Part shown: piece by piece, positions 27,886 through 39,137 of the stretch | Position numbering within the stretch: position 1 is the stretch's first letter | How the letters are laid out: the number at the start of each line of letters is the position of its first letter | Origin: an uncultured bacterium | GTDB taxonomy: Bacteria > Planctomycetota > UBA1135 > GCA-002686595 | Assembly (NCBI GenBank): GCA_938083085.1 | Contig: CALLKX010000014.1 | Location: 62,001 to 126,000, forward strand | DNA length: 64,000 bases | Direction of reading: 5' to 3' | The notes under the pieces: generated by a model | Told to the model about the DNA's origin: nothing | The model's input: the letters and a program-made list of their open reading frames with translations, nothing else | Databases searched by the model: none | Program-made: the position numbers and the translations under genes

Positions 27886-28800
27886 TCAGCCGTCCGCGTC
27901 GGTCTTGCCGCCCTTCTTCACGGCGCCAGCGCCGTCGGAGTTGACCTTGGACTTGGCCCAGGCTGCGTCCACGATGGCCACGTACTTGGCGGGGTCCGCC
28001 GTCACTTTCTTCGCGCACCCGCCGCAGCAGGTCTGCACGAGGCGGCCACCGACCATCATCTGCTTCGGGGCGTCACCGAGGCCGTTGGTGCTCGCGACCA
28101 CGCAGGTCTTGAGGGGATAGGCCTTGGCCTGGGCCTTCATGGCCATGGTGTCCAGCTTGGCCGCGTACTTGGCCGGGTCCGCCATCACCTTGCGCGCGCA
28201 CATCTTGCAGCACACGCGGAACAGGCGGTTGTTGATGACCATCGACACGGCGGTGTCCTTGCCATCTTCCATCAGCGGCTCGCCGCTCACGATGCAGGTC
28301 GTGGTCGGGTAGATGGCCATCTGACGGACCGTGATGGCCTTGTCGACCTTCGGGAGCCACTTGGCCGGGTCCTTCGCGACGGCGGCAGCGCAGCCACCGC
28401 AGCAGAACTTCAGCTCACGGCCGTCGATCACCTTTGTCGTGGGCGTGCCCTTGACGTCGATCGGGCGACCGGAGGCGGCGCAGGTGTTGAGGAGGTACGG
28501 CTCGGTCCAGCTCTTGGCCTCCGAGTCGGCCTTGGCGGCCTTCTTCACGTCAGCGTCGTCGCTCGCGGTGGCGTTAGCCACGAACTGAGCCTTCTTGGCG
28601 TCGTCCCAGGCGGCGACCTTCTTCTGGCAGTTGCCGCAGCAGACGCCGATGTCGCCGGCGTCGGTGGAGACGACCACGCCCTCCTTGACGGGCATGTCGC
28701 TGATAGGACACTTCTTGTTGACGGAGTCGATGGACGCCGAGGCCGCGAAGGCGGCAGAGATCGCGAGGGCGGCGATCAGCGCAGTGAGGAGAGCACGCAT
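27886..28800 (-). CDS. Exported four-repeat cysteine protein (TRASH/YHS-like)
   Basis: 304-residue protein with a signal peptide (MRALLTALIAALAISAAFAAS). Four repeats of about 50-60 residues follow, each with one single Cys and then a CCxxC: Cys31 + CCGNC (54-58), Cys107 + CCGGC (133-137), Cys169 + CCKMC (197-201), Cys233 + CCGGC (258-262). Repeats 2-4 continue with a V-x-x-DPAK segment. The spacing recalls TRASH/YHS metal-binding domains, so periplasmic heavy-metal (copper-like) binding is a reasonable guess. The C-terminus is lysine-rich. It lies between infC and rpmI, which are usually adjacent. Confidence 0.8.
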   Translation of the reverse strand: MRALLTALIAALAISAAFAASASIDSVNKKCPISDMPVKEGVVVSTDAGDIGVCCGNCQKKVAAWDDAKKAQFVANATASDDADVKKAAKADSEAKSWTEPYLLNTCAASGRPIDVKGTPTTKVIDGRELKFCCGGCAAAVAKDPAKWLPKVDKAITVRQMAIYPTTTCIVSGEPLMEDGKDTAVSMVINNRLFRVCCKMCARKVMADPAKYAAKLDTMAMKAQAKAYPLKTCVVASTNGLGDAPKQMMVGGRLVQTCCGGCAKKVTADPAKYVAIVDAAWAKSKVNSDGAGAVKKGGKTDADG

Positions 28801-29152
28801 TGGACTTTGGTGGAAAGGGGTCTTGGTGACCCAGGGAACGCGATCACGACGGCGAAGCCGACGGGCCGCACGCACAGTGAACTTGGGGCACACGCCCCAC
28901 GCAAGAGGGCCGAAGGCAAGGCCGCCCGGCCTCTGATGGGGTCGCGGGCCGCTCCCGAGGCCTGGAGGGTCTCGGAAGCTGGGCTGTTGGACCCTGCAGG
29001 CCGGGCCCGGCCCGCCCAGGACGTTCGGCCGGGCCACCCGTAAGGATGCCGTCAGTCTGACCATGTCGGCCGAGGTTGGCATGCCGACCCGCGAGCAGAT
29101 GGCACCCGAGGCTGGGGGCCGCCCGGACAAGTCCAGGCGAGCCCCGGCGTGA
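28801..29152. other. 352-bp spacer between infC and the cysteine-repeat gene
   Basis: No gene seen. It holds a 6-bp stem TGGGGC-ACAC-GCCCCA (28884-28899) and a perfect 14-bp palindrome GGCCGGGCCCGGCC (28999-29012). The length suggests that the cysteine-repeat gene has its own promoter, but no convincing -35/-10 pair is visible. Confidence 0.5.
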
Positions 29153-29761
29153 TCACTCGACGGGGACGTCTTCGCCGCGCTCGCGAGCGATCTCGGCGTC
29201 GCGCTTCTTCTGCTCACGCTCCTTGGCCGCGGCCCGACGCTGGGTCAGGGGCAGCGGGCTGAGGAGCATGGTCATCCGTCGGCCCATCATCTTCGCGGGC
29301 ATCTCGACCTTCGAGATGTCCACCAGATCAGCGGCGACCTGGCGCATCACGTCGTAGCCGTGCTCGGGGTGCGCCATCTGGCGGCCCTTGAAGATGCAGA
29401 CGCACAGGACCTTGTGCCCCTCATCGAGGAACTTGCGACCGTCCGTCAGGCGATACGAGAGGTCGTGCTCCGAGATCGCCGGGCGCACCCGGAGCTCCTT
29501 GAGCCCGGACTTACCCTTCGAGCTGCCCTTGTCGCGCTTGTTCTTCTTCGACTGCTCGTAGTTGAACTTGCCCCAGTCGAGGATCTTGCACACCGGCGGA
29601 CGCGCCGTCGGCGCGACCTCAACCAGGTCTAGTCCCGCTTCCTGGGCGCGCTGAAGGGCGTCCTTCGTGGATACGACACCGGCCTGCTCCCCGTTCTCAT
29701 CGATCAGACGGACTTCGGGGACTCGAATGCGGCGGTTGCGTCGAAAGCTCTGGACGGCCAA
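29153..29761 (-). CDS. infC: Translation initiation factor IF-3
   Basis: 202-residue factor that binds the 30S subunit and checks the start codon. N-terminal domain: RIRVPEVRLIDENGEQ and DLVEVAPTARPPVCKILDWGKFNYE; C-terminal domain: LKELRVRPAISEHDL and MAHPEHGYDVM. The start is TTG (29761) with AGAGGA 6 nt upstream. IF-3 genes commonly use a rare start codon (AUU in enterobacteria) for autoregulation, and the UUG here may serve the same role. The acidic C-terminal tail is slightly longer than usual. Confidence 0.97.
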   Translation of the reverse strand: MAVQSFRRNRRIRVPEVRLIDENGEQAGVVSTKDALQRAQEAGLDLVEVAPTARPPVCKILDWGKFNYEQSKKNKRDKGSSKGKSGLKELRVRPAISEHDLSYRLTDGRKFLDEGHKVLCVCIFKGRQMAHPEHGYDVMRQVAADLVDISKVEMPAKMMGRRMTMLLSPLPLTQRRAAAKEREQKKRDAEIARERGEDVPVE

Positions 29762-29792
29762 GTAGTTTCCTCTTCGGGTTGCGTGGGGTCCG

Positions 29793-29858
29793 GCTGCTCA
29801 CCTTGAGCAGCCGCGACCAGGAAGGTTCAAAGACGATAGTCCGGATGCTGCCATCCGG
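29793..29858 (-). promoter_or_regulatory. infC leader with two hairpins
   Basis: Two stems lie in the 5' leader: GGCTGCTCA/TGAGCAGCC (29793-29813, 3-nt loop) about 30 nt before the UUG start, and CCGGATG/CATCCGG (29841-29858, 4-nt loop) further upstream, followed on the minus strand by ACTATCGTCTTTG. They may form a terminator/antiterminator or translational control element. Confidence 0.45.
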
Positions 29859-30008
29859 CCATAGACGAGTCCTGTGAAGACCCGCAAGGATTGCAGGTCC
29901 AGGGCAATTGGAGCGCAGAAAGGAAGCCGAAGCCCCCTCGCCCACCGCGGGCCTGGGTGCGCAATAGCCCGGGGCCGAGCGCGCCGACAGCCTTCGCCAG
30001 GGCGCGAC

Positions 30009-31838
30009 TCAAGAGTCCGCGCCACCCGCAGAGGGCAGGCTGTCGTGGCGAATGTAGAGGTCCCCCATTTGGTGGGGCTCCACGCCGCTCGGGGCGTCGC
30101 ACATCAAATCGGTGGCGGAGGCCGTCTTCGGGAAGGCGACCACGTCCCGGATGGACTCCATCCCGAGCGTCAGGGCCACGACCCGGTCGAGGCCGACCGC
30201 AAAGCCCCCATGGGGCGGCGGGCCGTAAGAGAGGGCATCCAGCAGGAAGCCGAACTTGGCCTGCTGCTGCGCCTGGTCCAGGCCGAGCAGGTCAAAGACC
30301 TTCTCCTGGGTCTCCTGGCGGTGAATCCGGATCGACCCTGAGCCGAGCTCCCAGCCGTTCAGGACCAGGTCGTAGGCGCGGCTGCCCATGGACCCAGGGT
30401 CCCCAGGCATGTCCCAGTCGGAGGGTGCAGTGAAGGGGTGGTGCAAGGAGACCCAGCGCGGCGGGCCGCCATCCGCGGGCGCCTCATCACGCTCGAACAT
30501 GGGGAAGTCGGTGACCCACAGGAAGTTCCAGGGCCCCGTCGAACCAGCGTCGGCGCCGTCCACGTCGGGGATCATCCCGAGCTCCCGGGCCACGTGCAGG
30601 CGCAGGGCGCCCAGGGACCGCCAGGTGGTGGGCTCCTGGTCCCCGACCAGCAGGATGAGGTCGCCCTCGCCCGCCCCGGTGACCTCGCAGAGCTTCGCCC
30701 CAGAGTCGCCCTGGCAGAACTTGACGATGGAGCCACCCGCGCCGCCCTCGACCCCGGGCTTCCACCACGCGAGGCCCTTGGCGCCGTAGGTCTTGGCGAC
30801 CTCCTCGAGCTTTTTCATGTTGCCGCGGGAGACAGCCTCGCCGCCGCCCGGGACGGCGATCGCCATCACGCGCTTGCCGTCCGCGATCATCTTCTCGAAG
30901 ACGCCGAAGCCGCTGACGCCAACCCACTCGGCCACGTCGACGAGCTCCATGGCGAAGCGGGTGTCCGGCTTGTCCGAACCGAAGCGCTCCATGGCCTCAC
31001 GCCACGTTGCCCTGGGGAAGGGCACCGGGAGCTCCACGCCCATGGACCCCTTGAAGGTGTCCACGAGGACGCCCTCCCAGGCGGCGAAGACGTCCTCTTC
31101 CTCGACGAAGGACATCTCCATGTCGAGCTGGGTGAACTCGGGCTGCCGATCTGCGCGCAGGTCCTCGTCGCGGAAGCAACGCGCCACCTGGAAGTAGCGG
31201 TCCATGCCCGAGACCATCAGGATCTGCTTGAAGATCTGCGGGCTCTGGGGGAGCGCGTAGAAGTCGCCGGGGTGCACCCGGCTCGGGACCAGGTAGTCAC
31301 GGGCGCCTTCCGGCGTCGCCTTGGTGAGGATGGGCGTCTCCACCTCGGCGAAGTCGCGGGCCAGGAAGGCCGCGCGCATCGCGCCGATGAAGCGGCTGCG
31401 GTGCATCAGCGCCCGCTGCATGTCGGGGCGCCGGAGGTCGAGGTAGCGGTGCTTGAGCCGCAGCTCCACCGAGGTATCGAGTTTCTCCTCGATCTCGAAC
31501 GGCGGAGTCTTCGAGGCCGAGAGCTTCTCCACGGACGCCGCCCGCAGCTCGATCATGCCCGTGGGCATGCGCCCGTTGGGCGCCTCCCTGAGGGTGACCT
31601 CTCCGGTCACCGAGATGCAGTCCTCCCGCGCCAGCTTGGCCGACGCGTCGAGGTCCTCCGGCAGGACGACCTGGGTCACGCCGTAGCGGTCCCGCACGTC
31701 GATGAAGTAGATGCCACCCAGGTTACGCCGGCTCGCGACCCACCCGTTCAGCACCGCCTTCGATCCGGCGTGCTCCTCCCGGAGCTCGCCGCAGGTGTGG
31801 GTTCGCTGCCAGCCGGCCCGCTCGTAGGCGCCCGACAT
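30009..31838 (-). CDS. aspS: Aspartyl-tRNA synthetase
   Basis: Bacterial-type class II enzyme, 609 residues. OB-fold anticodon domain (LNGWVASRRNLGGIYFIDVRDRYG), motif 2 FQVARCFRDEDLRADRQPEFTQLDMEMS, the GAD insertion domain (about residues 310-420) and motif 3 GFAVGLDRVVALTLG are present. Its ATG overlaps the atpC stop by 1 bp (TGATG), so it is the last gene of the ATP synthase operon, an uncommon arrangement. Whether it is discriminating or also charges tRNA-Asn cannot be told by eye. Confidence 0.97.
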   Translation of the reverse strand: MSGAYERAGWQRTHTCGELREEHAGSKAVLNGWVASRRNLGGIYFIDVRDRYGVTQVVLPEDLDASAKLAREDCISVTGEVTLREAPNGRMPTGMIELRAASVEKLSASKTPPFEIEEKLDTSVELRLKHRYLDLRRPDMQRALMHRSRFIGAMRAAFLARDFAEVETPILTKATPEGARDYLVPSRVHPGDFYALPQSPQIFKQILMVSGMDRYFQVARCFRDEDLRADRQPEFTQLDMEMSFVEEEDVFAAWEGVLVDTFKGSMGVELPVPFPRATWREAMERFGSDKPDTRFAMELVDVAEWVGVSGFGVFEKMIADGKRVMAIAVPGGGEAVSRGNMKKLEEVAKTYGAKGLAWWKPGVEGGAGGSIVKFCQGDSGAKLCEVTGAGEGDLILLVGDQEPTTWRSLGALRLHVARELGMIPDVDGADAGSTGPWNFLWVTDFPMFERDEAPADGGPPRWVSLHHPFTAPSDWDMPGDPGSMGSRAYDLVLNGWELGSGSIRIHRQETQEKVFDLLGLDQAQQQAKFGFLLDALSYGPPPHGGFAVGLDRVVALTLGMESIRDVVAFPKTASATDLMCDAPSGVEPHQMGDLYIRHDSLPSAGGADS

Positions 31839-32260
31839 CAGCGGCGGTACTTGCTCGCGACCTGCTGCCGCATGATCGCGCGGGCCAGAGACGCACGGGC
31901 ACGCAGCACATCAAGGTGCTCGCCCTCCGTCGACTCTTTGGTCTCAAGACGAGCGCGAGCCCGCTCGGCGGCCTTGGAGGCACGCTCCACATCGATGTCA
32001 GTGGGCGGCTCGGACACGTCAGTCACGACCCGGACCACGTTTTCTCGGACCTCGGCAAAGCCCCCCGCGATGAACATCGCGCTATCCCCCGCGTCACCGC
32101 GAAGCTGGAGCTCGCCGATACCGAGAGCCGCGACCATCGGGGCATGGTCCTTCAACACCCCCACCGACCCATCGGTCGTAGGAAAGCTGATGGACGAGCA
32201 CGTCGTGTCGAGCGCGACGGCTTCGGGCGTGATGACGCGGAGTGAGATGGGGCCTGCCAT
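31838..32260 (-). CDS. atpC: ATP synthase F1 epsilon subunit
   Basis: 140-residue central-stalk subunit. The N-terminal beta-sandwich contains RVITPEAVALDTTCSSISFPTTDGSVGVLKDHAP (start MAGPISLRV) and FIAGGFAEV; the C-terminal helices (RASKAAERARARLE, VLRARASLARAIMR) are complete, so the inhibitory helix hairpin is present. It follows atpD by 40 bp. Confidence 0.95.
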   Translation of the reverse strand: MAGPISLRVITPEAVALDTTCSSISFPTTDGSVGVLKDHAPMVAALGIGELQLRGDAGDSAMFIAGGFAEVRENVVRVVTDVSEPPTDIDVERASKAAERARARLETKESTEGEHLDVLRARASLARAIMRQQVASKYRR

Positions 32261-32300
32261 AGTTCTTCGGGGCGAGGAGGTCGAGAACGGAGCCAGGGGC

Positions 32301-33830
<1,530 letters not shown>

Positions 33831-34700
33831 TCACTTCACGGCTTCGGTGCCGCCGACAATGTCGAGCAGCTCCTTGGTGATGCCTTCCTGACGCTTGCGG
33901 TTGTAGACCCCCTTGAGGGCCTTCTGCATGTCGTCAGCAGCATCGGTGGCGTTCTTCATGGCGAAGCGCCGGCTGGCGTATTCGCTTGTGAGGGACTCGA
34001 GCAGCGAGTTGTAGATACGCGTCTCCAGGTAGCGCGGGACCAGCGACTCGAAGATGGACTTCGCGTCGGGCTCCATGATCGCCTCGGACGGGGCTTCGCC
34101 ACCCCCTCCGAGCGCCTCGGGGGTCAACGGCAGGAAGGGAGCGATCTGCGGCACGTACTTCACCATCGACTCGAAGGCCGAGTATCCGATGAAGACGTCG
34201 TTGTAGGAACCGCCAGCGAACTCGCTGGTCAGCATCCGGCCGGTCAGCGCGGCGTTGTGGTAGTCGATCTCCTCCATCGGCGGGTCCGTGATGAACCGCG
34301 TGACGTTGCGACCGCGAGACGCCAGGTACTGCGCGCCCTTGCGTCCGTAGACGAAGAAGTCGTGCTTCGACACGTCCCGACCGGCGAGCCAGGTCTCCAG
34401 CGCACGGAACAGATTGGTGTTGAAGGCACCGCAGAGTCCACGGTCGGAGGTGATGAGCAGCACCAGGGTGCGGTCGCCGGCACCAGGCGCAAACAGCGGC
34501 TGATCCTCCATGTCGTCCCCGAGCACCGAGGAGAGGCGCGACACGAGGCCGGCGATCTCCTCGCTGTAGGGACGCGATGCGATCGCACGATCCTGGAAGC
34601 GGCGGAGCTTGGTCGAAGAGACCATCTCCATCGCTCGCGTGATCTGCTTGATGCTGCCGACGGACTTGATCCGAAGGCGAAGTTCCTTGATGCCAGCCAT
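33831..34700 (-). CDS. atpG: ATP synthase F1 gamma subunit
   Basis: 289-residue rotor shaft. N-terminal helix MAGIKELRLRIKSVGSIKQITRAMEMVS and the C-terminal helix with RRFAMKNATDAADDM and GITKELLDIVGG match the family. The central ITSDRGLCGAFN loop is conserved. No redox-regulation insertion of the chloroplast type is present. Confidence 0.97.
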   Translation of the reverse strand: MAGIKELRLRIKSVGSIKQITRAMEMVSSTKLRRFQDRAIASRPYSEEIAGLVSRLSSVLGDDMEDQPLFAPGAGDRTLVLLITSDRGLCGAFNTNLFRALETWLAGRDVSKHDFFVYGRKGAQYLASRGRNVTRFITDPPMEEIDYHNAALTGRMLTSEFAGGSYNDVFIGYSAFESMVKYVPQIAPFLPLTPEALGGGGEAPSEAIMEPDAKSIFESLVPRYLETRIYNSLLESLTSEYASRRFAMKNATDAADDMQKALKGVYNRKRQEGITKELLDIVGGTEAVK

Positions 34701-34744
34701 GCGCTATCTCGAAGAGGTTTCGGAGGAGCTGCGGAGTGGATCGA

Positions 34745-36313
34745 TCAGGCGATCTGCGCGGTGACCGTCTTGGCCGCCGCATCCAGGATCGTCTTGACCT
34801 CAGCCGGAATGTCCTTCTTGGCGTCCCGGATCTGCTGGGCGACCTCGGGGTGCGTGTCGTTCACGTAGTCGATGAACTGCGCCTCGAACTCGCCGACCTT
34901 GCTGACCGGGATCCCGTCGAGAGCACCCGAGGTGCCCGCGTAGATGATCATGACCTGGTTGGCGACCTCGACCGGGCGGTACTGGCCCTGCTTCAAGATC
35001 TCGACGAGGCGCTCGCCTCGGGTCAGCTTGGCCAAGGTGGCCTTGTCGAGGTCCGAGCCGAACTGGGCGAAGGCCTGAAGTTCGCGGAACTGGGCGAGGT
35101 CAAGGCGGAGCGAGCCAGCCGTCTTCTTCATGGGCGGGATCTGGGCCGCGCCGCCGACTCGCGACACCGAGATGCCGGCGTTCACCGCGGGGCGGATGCC
35201 CGCGTTGAACAGGTTGCCCTCGAGGAAGATCTGGCCGTCGGTGATCGAGATGACGTTGGTCGGGATGTACGCCGAAACGTCACCCTCCTGGGTCTCCACC
35301 ACGGGCAGCGCGGTGAGCGTGCCGCCGCCGGCGGAGAAGCGCGGGTTGATCTCCGGAGCGTTGTCCGCGAGCTTGGCCGCGCGCTCGAGGAGGCGGCTGT
35401 GCAGGTTGAACACGTCGCCAGGGAAGGCCTCACGGCCCGGCGGGCGACGGAGCAGCAGCATGACCTGGCGGTAGGCCAGCGCCTGCTTGTAGAGGTCATC
35501 ATAAAAGATGACGACGTGGCGGCCCTCGTCGCGGAACCGCTCCCCCATGGCGCAGCCGGCGTAGCACGCCAGGTACTGCATGGAGGCCTCGTCGATGGCC
35601 GAGGCGCTGACGACGATCGTGTACTTCATCGCGTCCTCGGACTCGAGGCGGCGCACGATGTCGACGACCGTGGACTGCTTCTGGCCGACGGCCACGTAGA
35701 TGCAGATGACCTGCTCGGGGTTGGTGGGGTCACCTCCGCCCGTGGTCTTCTGGGAGAGGATCGTGTCCACCAGCAGGGCGGTCTTGCCCGTCTGCCGGTC
35801 GCCGATGATGAGCTCTCGCTGGCCTCGGCCAATCGGGATCATCGCGTCGATGGCCTTGATCCCCGTCTGGAGGGGCTGGTCCACCGGCTGGCGCTCCACC
35901 ACGGAGGGGGCATCCTGCTCGATCGGGCGCAGGTCCGACTCGCTGGTGCCGAGCGGGCCCTTTCCGTCGACCGCGTCGCCCAGCGCGTTCACCACGCGGC
36001 CAAGGAGCTTGTCGCCCGTCGGCACGGAGATGATCCGCCCGGTGCCCTTCACCTGCTGGCCTTCCTTGACCTCGGTGGCGGAGCCCAGGAGCACGCAGCC
36101 GACGTTGTCCTCCTCGAGGTTGAGCGCGACGCCTCGGACGCCGCCCTCGAACTCGAGGAGCTCGTTCATGACGCAGTCGTCGAGGCCGTACACGCGGGCG
36201 ACACCGTCACCAACGCTGAGCACGGTGCCAACGCTTTGCATGCCACTGTCCTGGCTGAACTCCTCGATTTCCTTCTCGAGGATCGAGGTCACTTCGGCGG
36301 GTCGGAGATCCAT
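34745..36313 (-). CDS. atpA: ATP synthase F1 alpha subunit
   Basis: 522-residue non-catalytic nucleotide-binding subunit. Walker A is [28 protein letters not shown] and [11 protein letters not shown] are the conserved alpha signatures. N-terminal region [14 protein letters not shown] fits the family. It sits between atpH and atpG. Confidence 0.98.
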   Translation of the reverse strand: MDLRPAEVTSILEKEIEEFSQDSGMQSVGTVLSVGDGVARVYGLDDCVMNELLEFEGGVRGVALNLEEDNVGCVLLGSATEVKEGQQVKGTGRIISVPTGDKLLGRVVNALGDAVDGKGPLGTSESDLRPIEQDAPSVVERQPVDQPLQTGIKAIDAMIPIGRGQRELIIGDRQTGKTALLVDTILSQKTTGGGDPTNPEQVICIYVAVGQKQSTVVDIVRRLESEDAMKYTIVVSASAIDEASMQYLACYAGCAMGERFRDEGRHVVIFYDDLYKQALAYRQVMLLLRRPPGREAFPGDVFNLHSRLLERAAKLADNAPEINPRFSAGGGTLTALPVVETQEGDVSAYIPTNVISITDGQIFLEGNLFNAGIRPAVNAGISVSRVGGAAQIPPMKKTAGSLRLDLAQFRELQAFAQFGSDLDKATLAKLTRGERLVEILKQGQYRPVEVANQVMIIYAGTSGALDGIPVSKVGEFEAQFIDYVNDTHPEVAQQIRDAKKDIPAEVKTILDAAAKTVTAQIA

Positions 36314-36403
36314 GATTTGTTTGCCCTTGCCGTTCGCGAGGGCGGGTGTCGAGGTCGACGTCTTGGTGTGTTCGTGGGGAACCGCCGGAAGGCGGCCGTG
36401 GGC

Positions 36404-36949
36404 TCAGCCGGGCAGTGCGGCTGACATCAGGCGCTCGCGCATCGACTCGAGACGGCCCTTGACCGTTGCGTCGAAGAGGCGGGCGCCGACGATGACGCGC
36501 ACGCCGCCGATCAAGTCGGCGGAGTGACGCTGGGTGAGAACAACCGTCTTGCCGATACGGGCACCGACGGCGGACTCGAGCTTGGAGACATCTTCGGGGG
36601 AGAGCTCACGAGCGGCTTCGACGACGCCTTCAACGCGGCCGGTCTCTTCGTAGACCTTGCGCTTGAATGCCTCGCCGATGCCCCTCAGGACCTCTTGGCG
36701 GCGACGCTCGAACAGCAGCCGCACGAAGCTCTGGGTCTTGGGGTGCAGAAGCTCCAGCAGAGGCTGGAACCGCTTCACACGCTCCTCCTGAGGGACGCTG
36801 CTGCCGTACAGGAAGGCAGCGACCTTGGGAGAGGAGACCTCCGCGGAGAGCCTTGCTGTGTCGGCCTGGATGGCCTCCATAGCGTCGGCCTTGCGGGCGA
36901 CCTCGAAGAGCGCATCGGCCCAGCGGTTGGTGACGGGATCCAGGATCAC
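36404..36949 (-). CDS. atpH: ATP synthase F1 delta subunit
   Basis: 181-residue peripheral-stalk subunit. Helical N-terminal domain (NRWADALFEVARKADAMEAI) and the C-terminal GVRVIVGARLFDATVKGRLESMRERL end are typical. It starts 2 bp after the atpF stop. Confidence 0.93.
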   Translation of the reverse strand: MILDPVTNRWADALFEVARKADAMEAIQADTARLSAEVSSPKVAAFLYGSSVPQEERVKRFQPLLELLHPKTQSFVRLLFERRRQEVLRGIGEAFKRKVYEETGRVEGVVEAARELSPEDVSKLESAVGARIGKTVVLTQRHSADLIGGVRVIVGARLFDATVKGRLESMRERLMSAALPG

Positions 36950-36951
36950 GA

Positions 36952-37500
36952 TCAGTTCCCCGAAGCGCTGACGATTTGCTCGGCCAGACGACGATCATCG
37001 TCCGCGCTCACAGCGCGGCCGAGGACCTCCGTGGCGGCCTTCATGGAGAGATCGACGACCTCAGAGCGGATCTGAGCGATCGCCTTCTCGCGCTCACCGT
37101 CGATGTCGGCTTTGGCCTTGACGATCATGGCCCCGGCCTCCTTCTTGGCGTTCTCGACGATGTCGCGCTCACGGGCCTCGGCCCGTGAGGTCGCGCTCGC
37201 GAGGATCTTCTTCGCCTCGGCGTTGGCGTTGCCGAGAGCGACCTCGACCTCTGCGCGACTACGTTCGGCGGCCTCGCTGGCCGCTTCTGCGGCGTGGATC
37301 GCCTCGGAGGCCTTGGCGTCCCGCTCAATCAGCGCGCTAACGATCGGCCCGAAGACCATCTTCCACATGAGTGGAAACGAGAGCGCGAAGATGAGCAGCG
37401 TCCAGAGGAAGTTGCCGGCGCCGTTCGGGTCGAAGACGTCGAAACCTCCCCCCTCGGCGACGAGGAGCGGAAGGCTCTGGATGTTCGTGAAAAGCGGCAT
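36952..37500 (-). CDS. atpF: ATP synthase F0 b subunit
   Basis: 182-residue membrane-anchored stalk. One N-terminal membrane segment (FLWTLLIFALSFPLMWKMVFGPI) is followed by a long charged coiled coil rich in Ala and Glu. The ATG at 37500 (MPLFTNIQ) is preferred to longer frames. Only one b-type gene is seen, so the stalk is presumably a homodimer. Confidence 0.93.
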   Translation of the reverse strand: MPLFTNIQSLPLLVAEGGGFDVFDPNGAGNFLWTLLIFALSFPLMWKMVFGPIVSALIERDAKASEAIHAAEAASEAAERSRAEVEVALGNANAEAKKILASATSRAEARERDIVENAKKEAGAMIVKAKADIDGEREKAIAQIRSEVVDLSMKAATEVLGRAVSADDDRRLAEQIVSASGN

Positions 37501-37626
37501 TGGGACCTGAATGAGAGGGGTCCGGCGTGGAGTCGCAGACGGGGCACCGCGCGAACGCGGCGTCGAGAAGTTGGTGTCGGGGGAGCGCGCCGCAGGGCGG
37601 CCCCCTCCTAGCAATCCCGCGAGACC

Positions 37627-37658
37627 GTCCGCTGGCGCGCAGAGCGCGCCGTGCGGAC
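37627..37658 (-). other. Strong intergenic hairpin between atpE and atpF
   Basis: GTCCGC and GCGGAC enclose GCGCGC-AGA-GCGCGC, giving an almost continuous 12-bp stem with small interior loops. It lies just after the atpE stop. Because c subunits are needed in many copies, a stabilising or partially terminating 3' hairpin here is plausible. Confidence 0.5.
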
Positions 37659-37678
37659 CGGCCGGGGACTGCCGCAGC

Positions 37679-38017
<339 letters not shown>

Positions 38018-38108
38018 TCAGTGGGGTCGAAGGGAGCCGGGGAGTGCCGGCCCTACAGGGGCTGGTGCGGGGTCCCCGGAGGGCCTCCCGAACCGGTGCT
38101 CCCGCTGA

Positions 38109-39137
38109 TCAGTGCTCGGGGTGAATCGAAGCGCTGATGAACAGCGAGGAGAGGAGGGTGAAGATGTACGCCTGAACCAGGGCCACGAAGGCCTCGATGA
38201 TCATGACGAACACGCTGAAGCCAACCCAGGCGGGGCTGATGGCGAGAGCCTTCCCCATCGAGTTGCCGGCGAAGGGGCCGAAGAGGAAGATCAGCGCCAG
38301 GAACGACAGGACCACGAGGTGGCCGCCCGTCATGGTGGCGAAGAGCCGGATCATCAGGGCAGCGGGCTTCAGGATCAGCCCGGTCAGCTCGATGACGAAC
38401 ATCAGCGGCCACAGGATCAGCGGCACGTGCGGCACGAGGTTCTTGAAGAACGCCAACGGGCCCTGGGCGATCATGCCGCCGACGATCATGGTCGAGAAGG
38501 TGATGAACGCCAGGGCGCCCGTCACGAAGATGCTCGCTGTGGGCGTCACGGAGGCCGGCGTCAGCCCCATCACGTTCATGAACATGATGAAGAAGAAGAT
38601 GAACATCATGAACGGCAGGAACCGGTTGCTCAGCTCCTTGCCCATGGCCGGCTCGACGAGGTCATCGCGGAGCCAGAGGCAGAAGCCCGCCATGAGCTTC
38701 GACGTGGTATCCCCTTTCCCGGTGCGCAGATAGGTCGGGACCCCGCTGAAGCCGATGAGGATCATCAGCAGCGCAGCCAGCTGGAAGATCTGCAGGTTGT
38801 AGACGACGAGCTGGTGCCCCTCCTTCGTGGGGTGACCGTCGAAGCCGCCGAGGAAGGCCGGAAGGCCAATGTGCAGGGCCGGCTCAGCGTGATGATGCTC
38901 CCCGGCGTGGTCCCCGGCGTGATCTGAGGCAGCGCCGGTCGCCGCAGCGCCCGAGTGGTCGCCCTCATCATGCCCGTGGTCCCCACCAGCGCCGACGACC
39001 GGCGCGGGGATGACGTGCATGAAGATCGTCGAGAAGAGGGAGTCCTCAGACGCCGTGTGATGCGGCGTATGACGATGGGTGAGAAAACAGGCGCCGACCA
39101 ATACGGCCAGCATCGCCAGCGGGCGGAGGATACTCAC
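38109..39137 (-). CDS. atpB: ATP synthase F0 a subunit
   Basis: 342-residue stator subunit. Five or six membrane helices are visible; LKPAALMIRLFATMTGGH contains the essential Arg. It is longer than usual (about 240-290 in many bacteria) because of an N-terminal segment with a histidine/aspartate-rich stretch (residues about 50-85, with HGHDEGDHSG and HAGEHHH). GTG start overlaps the preceding gene by 4 bp (GTGA). Confidence 0.95.
   Translation of the reverse strand: MSILRPLAMLAVLVGACFLTHRHTPHHTASEDSLFSTIFMHVIPAPVVGAGGDHGHDEGDHSGAAATGAASDHAGDHAGEHHHAEPALHIGLPAFLGGFDGHPTKEGHQLVVYNLQIFQLAALLMILIGFSGVPTYLRTGKGDTTSKLMAGFCLWLRDDLVEPAMGKELSNRFLPFMMFIFFFIMFMNVMGLTPASVTPTASIFVTGALAFITFSTMIVGGMIAQGPLAFFKNLVPHVPLILWPLMFVIELTGLILKPAALMIRLFATMTGGHLVVLSFLALIFLFGPFAGNSMGKALAISPAWVGFSVFVMIIEAFVALVQAYIFTLLSSLFISASIHPEH

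Noticed and set aside
27886-29217. A longer start for the cysteine-repeat protein
   Set aside because: The extension would run into infC and lacks any domain, while the ATG at 28800 begins a clear signal peptide.
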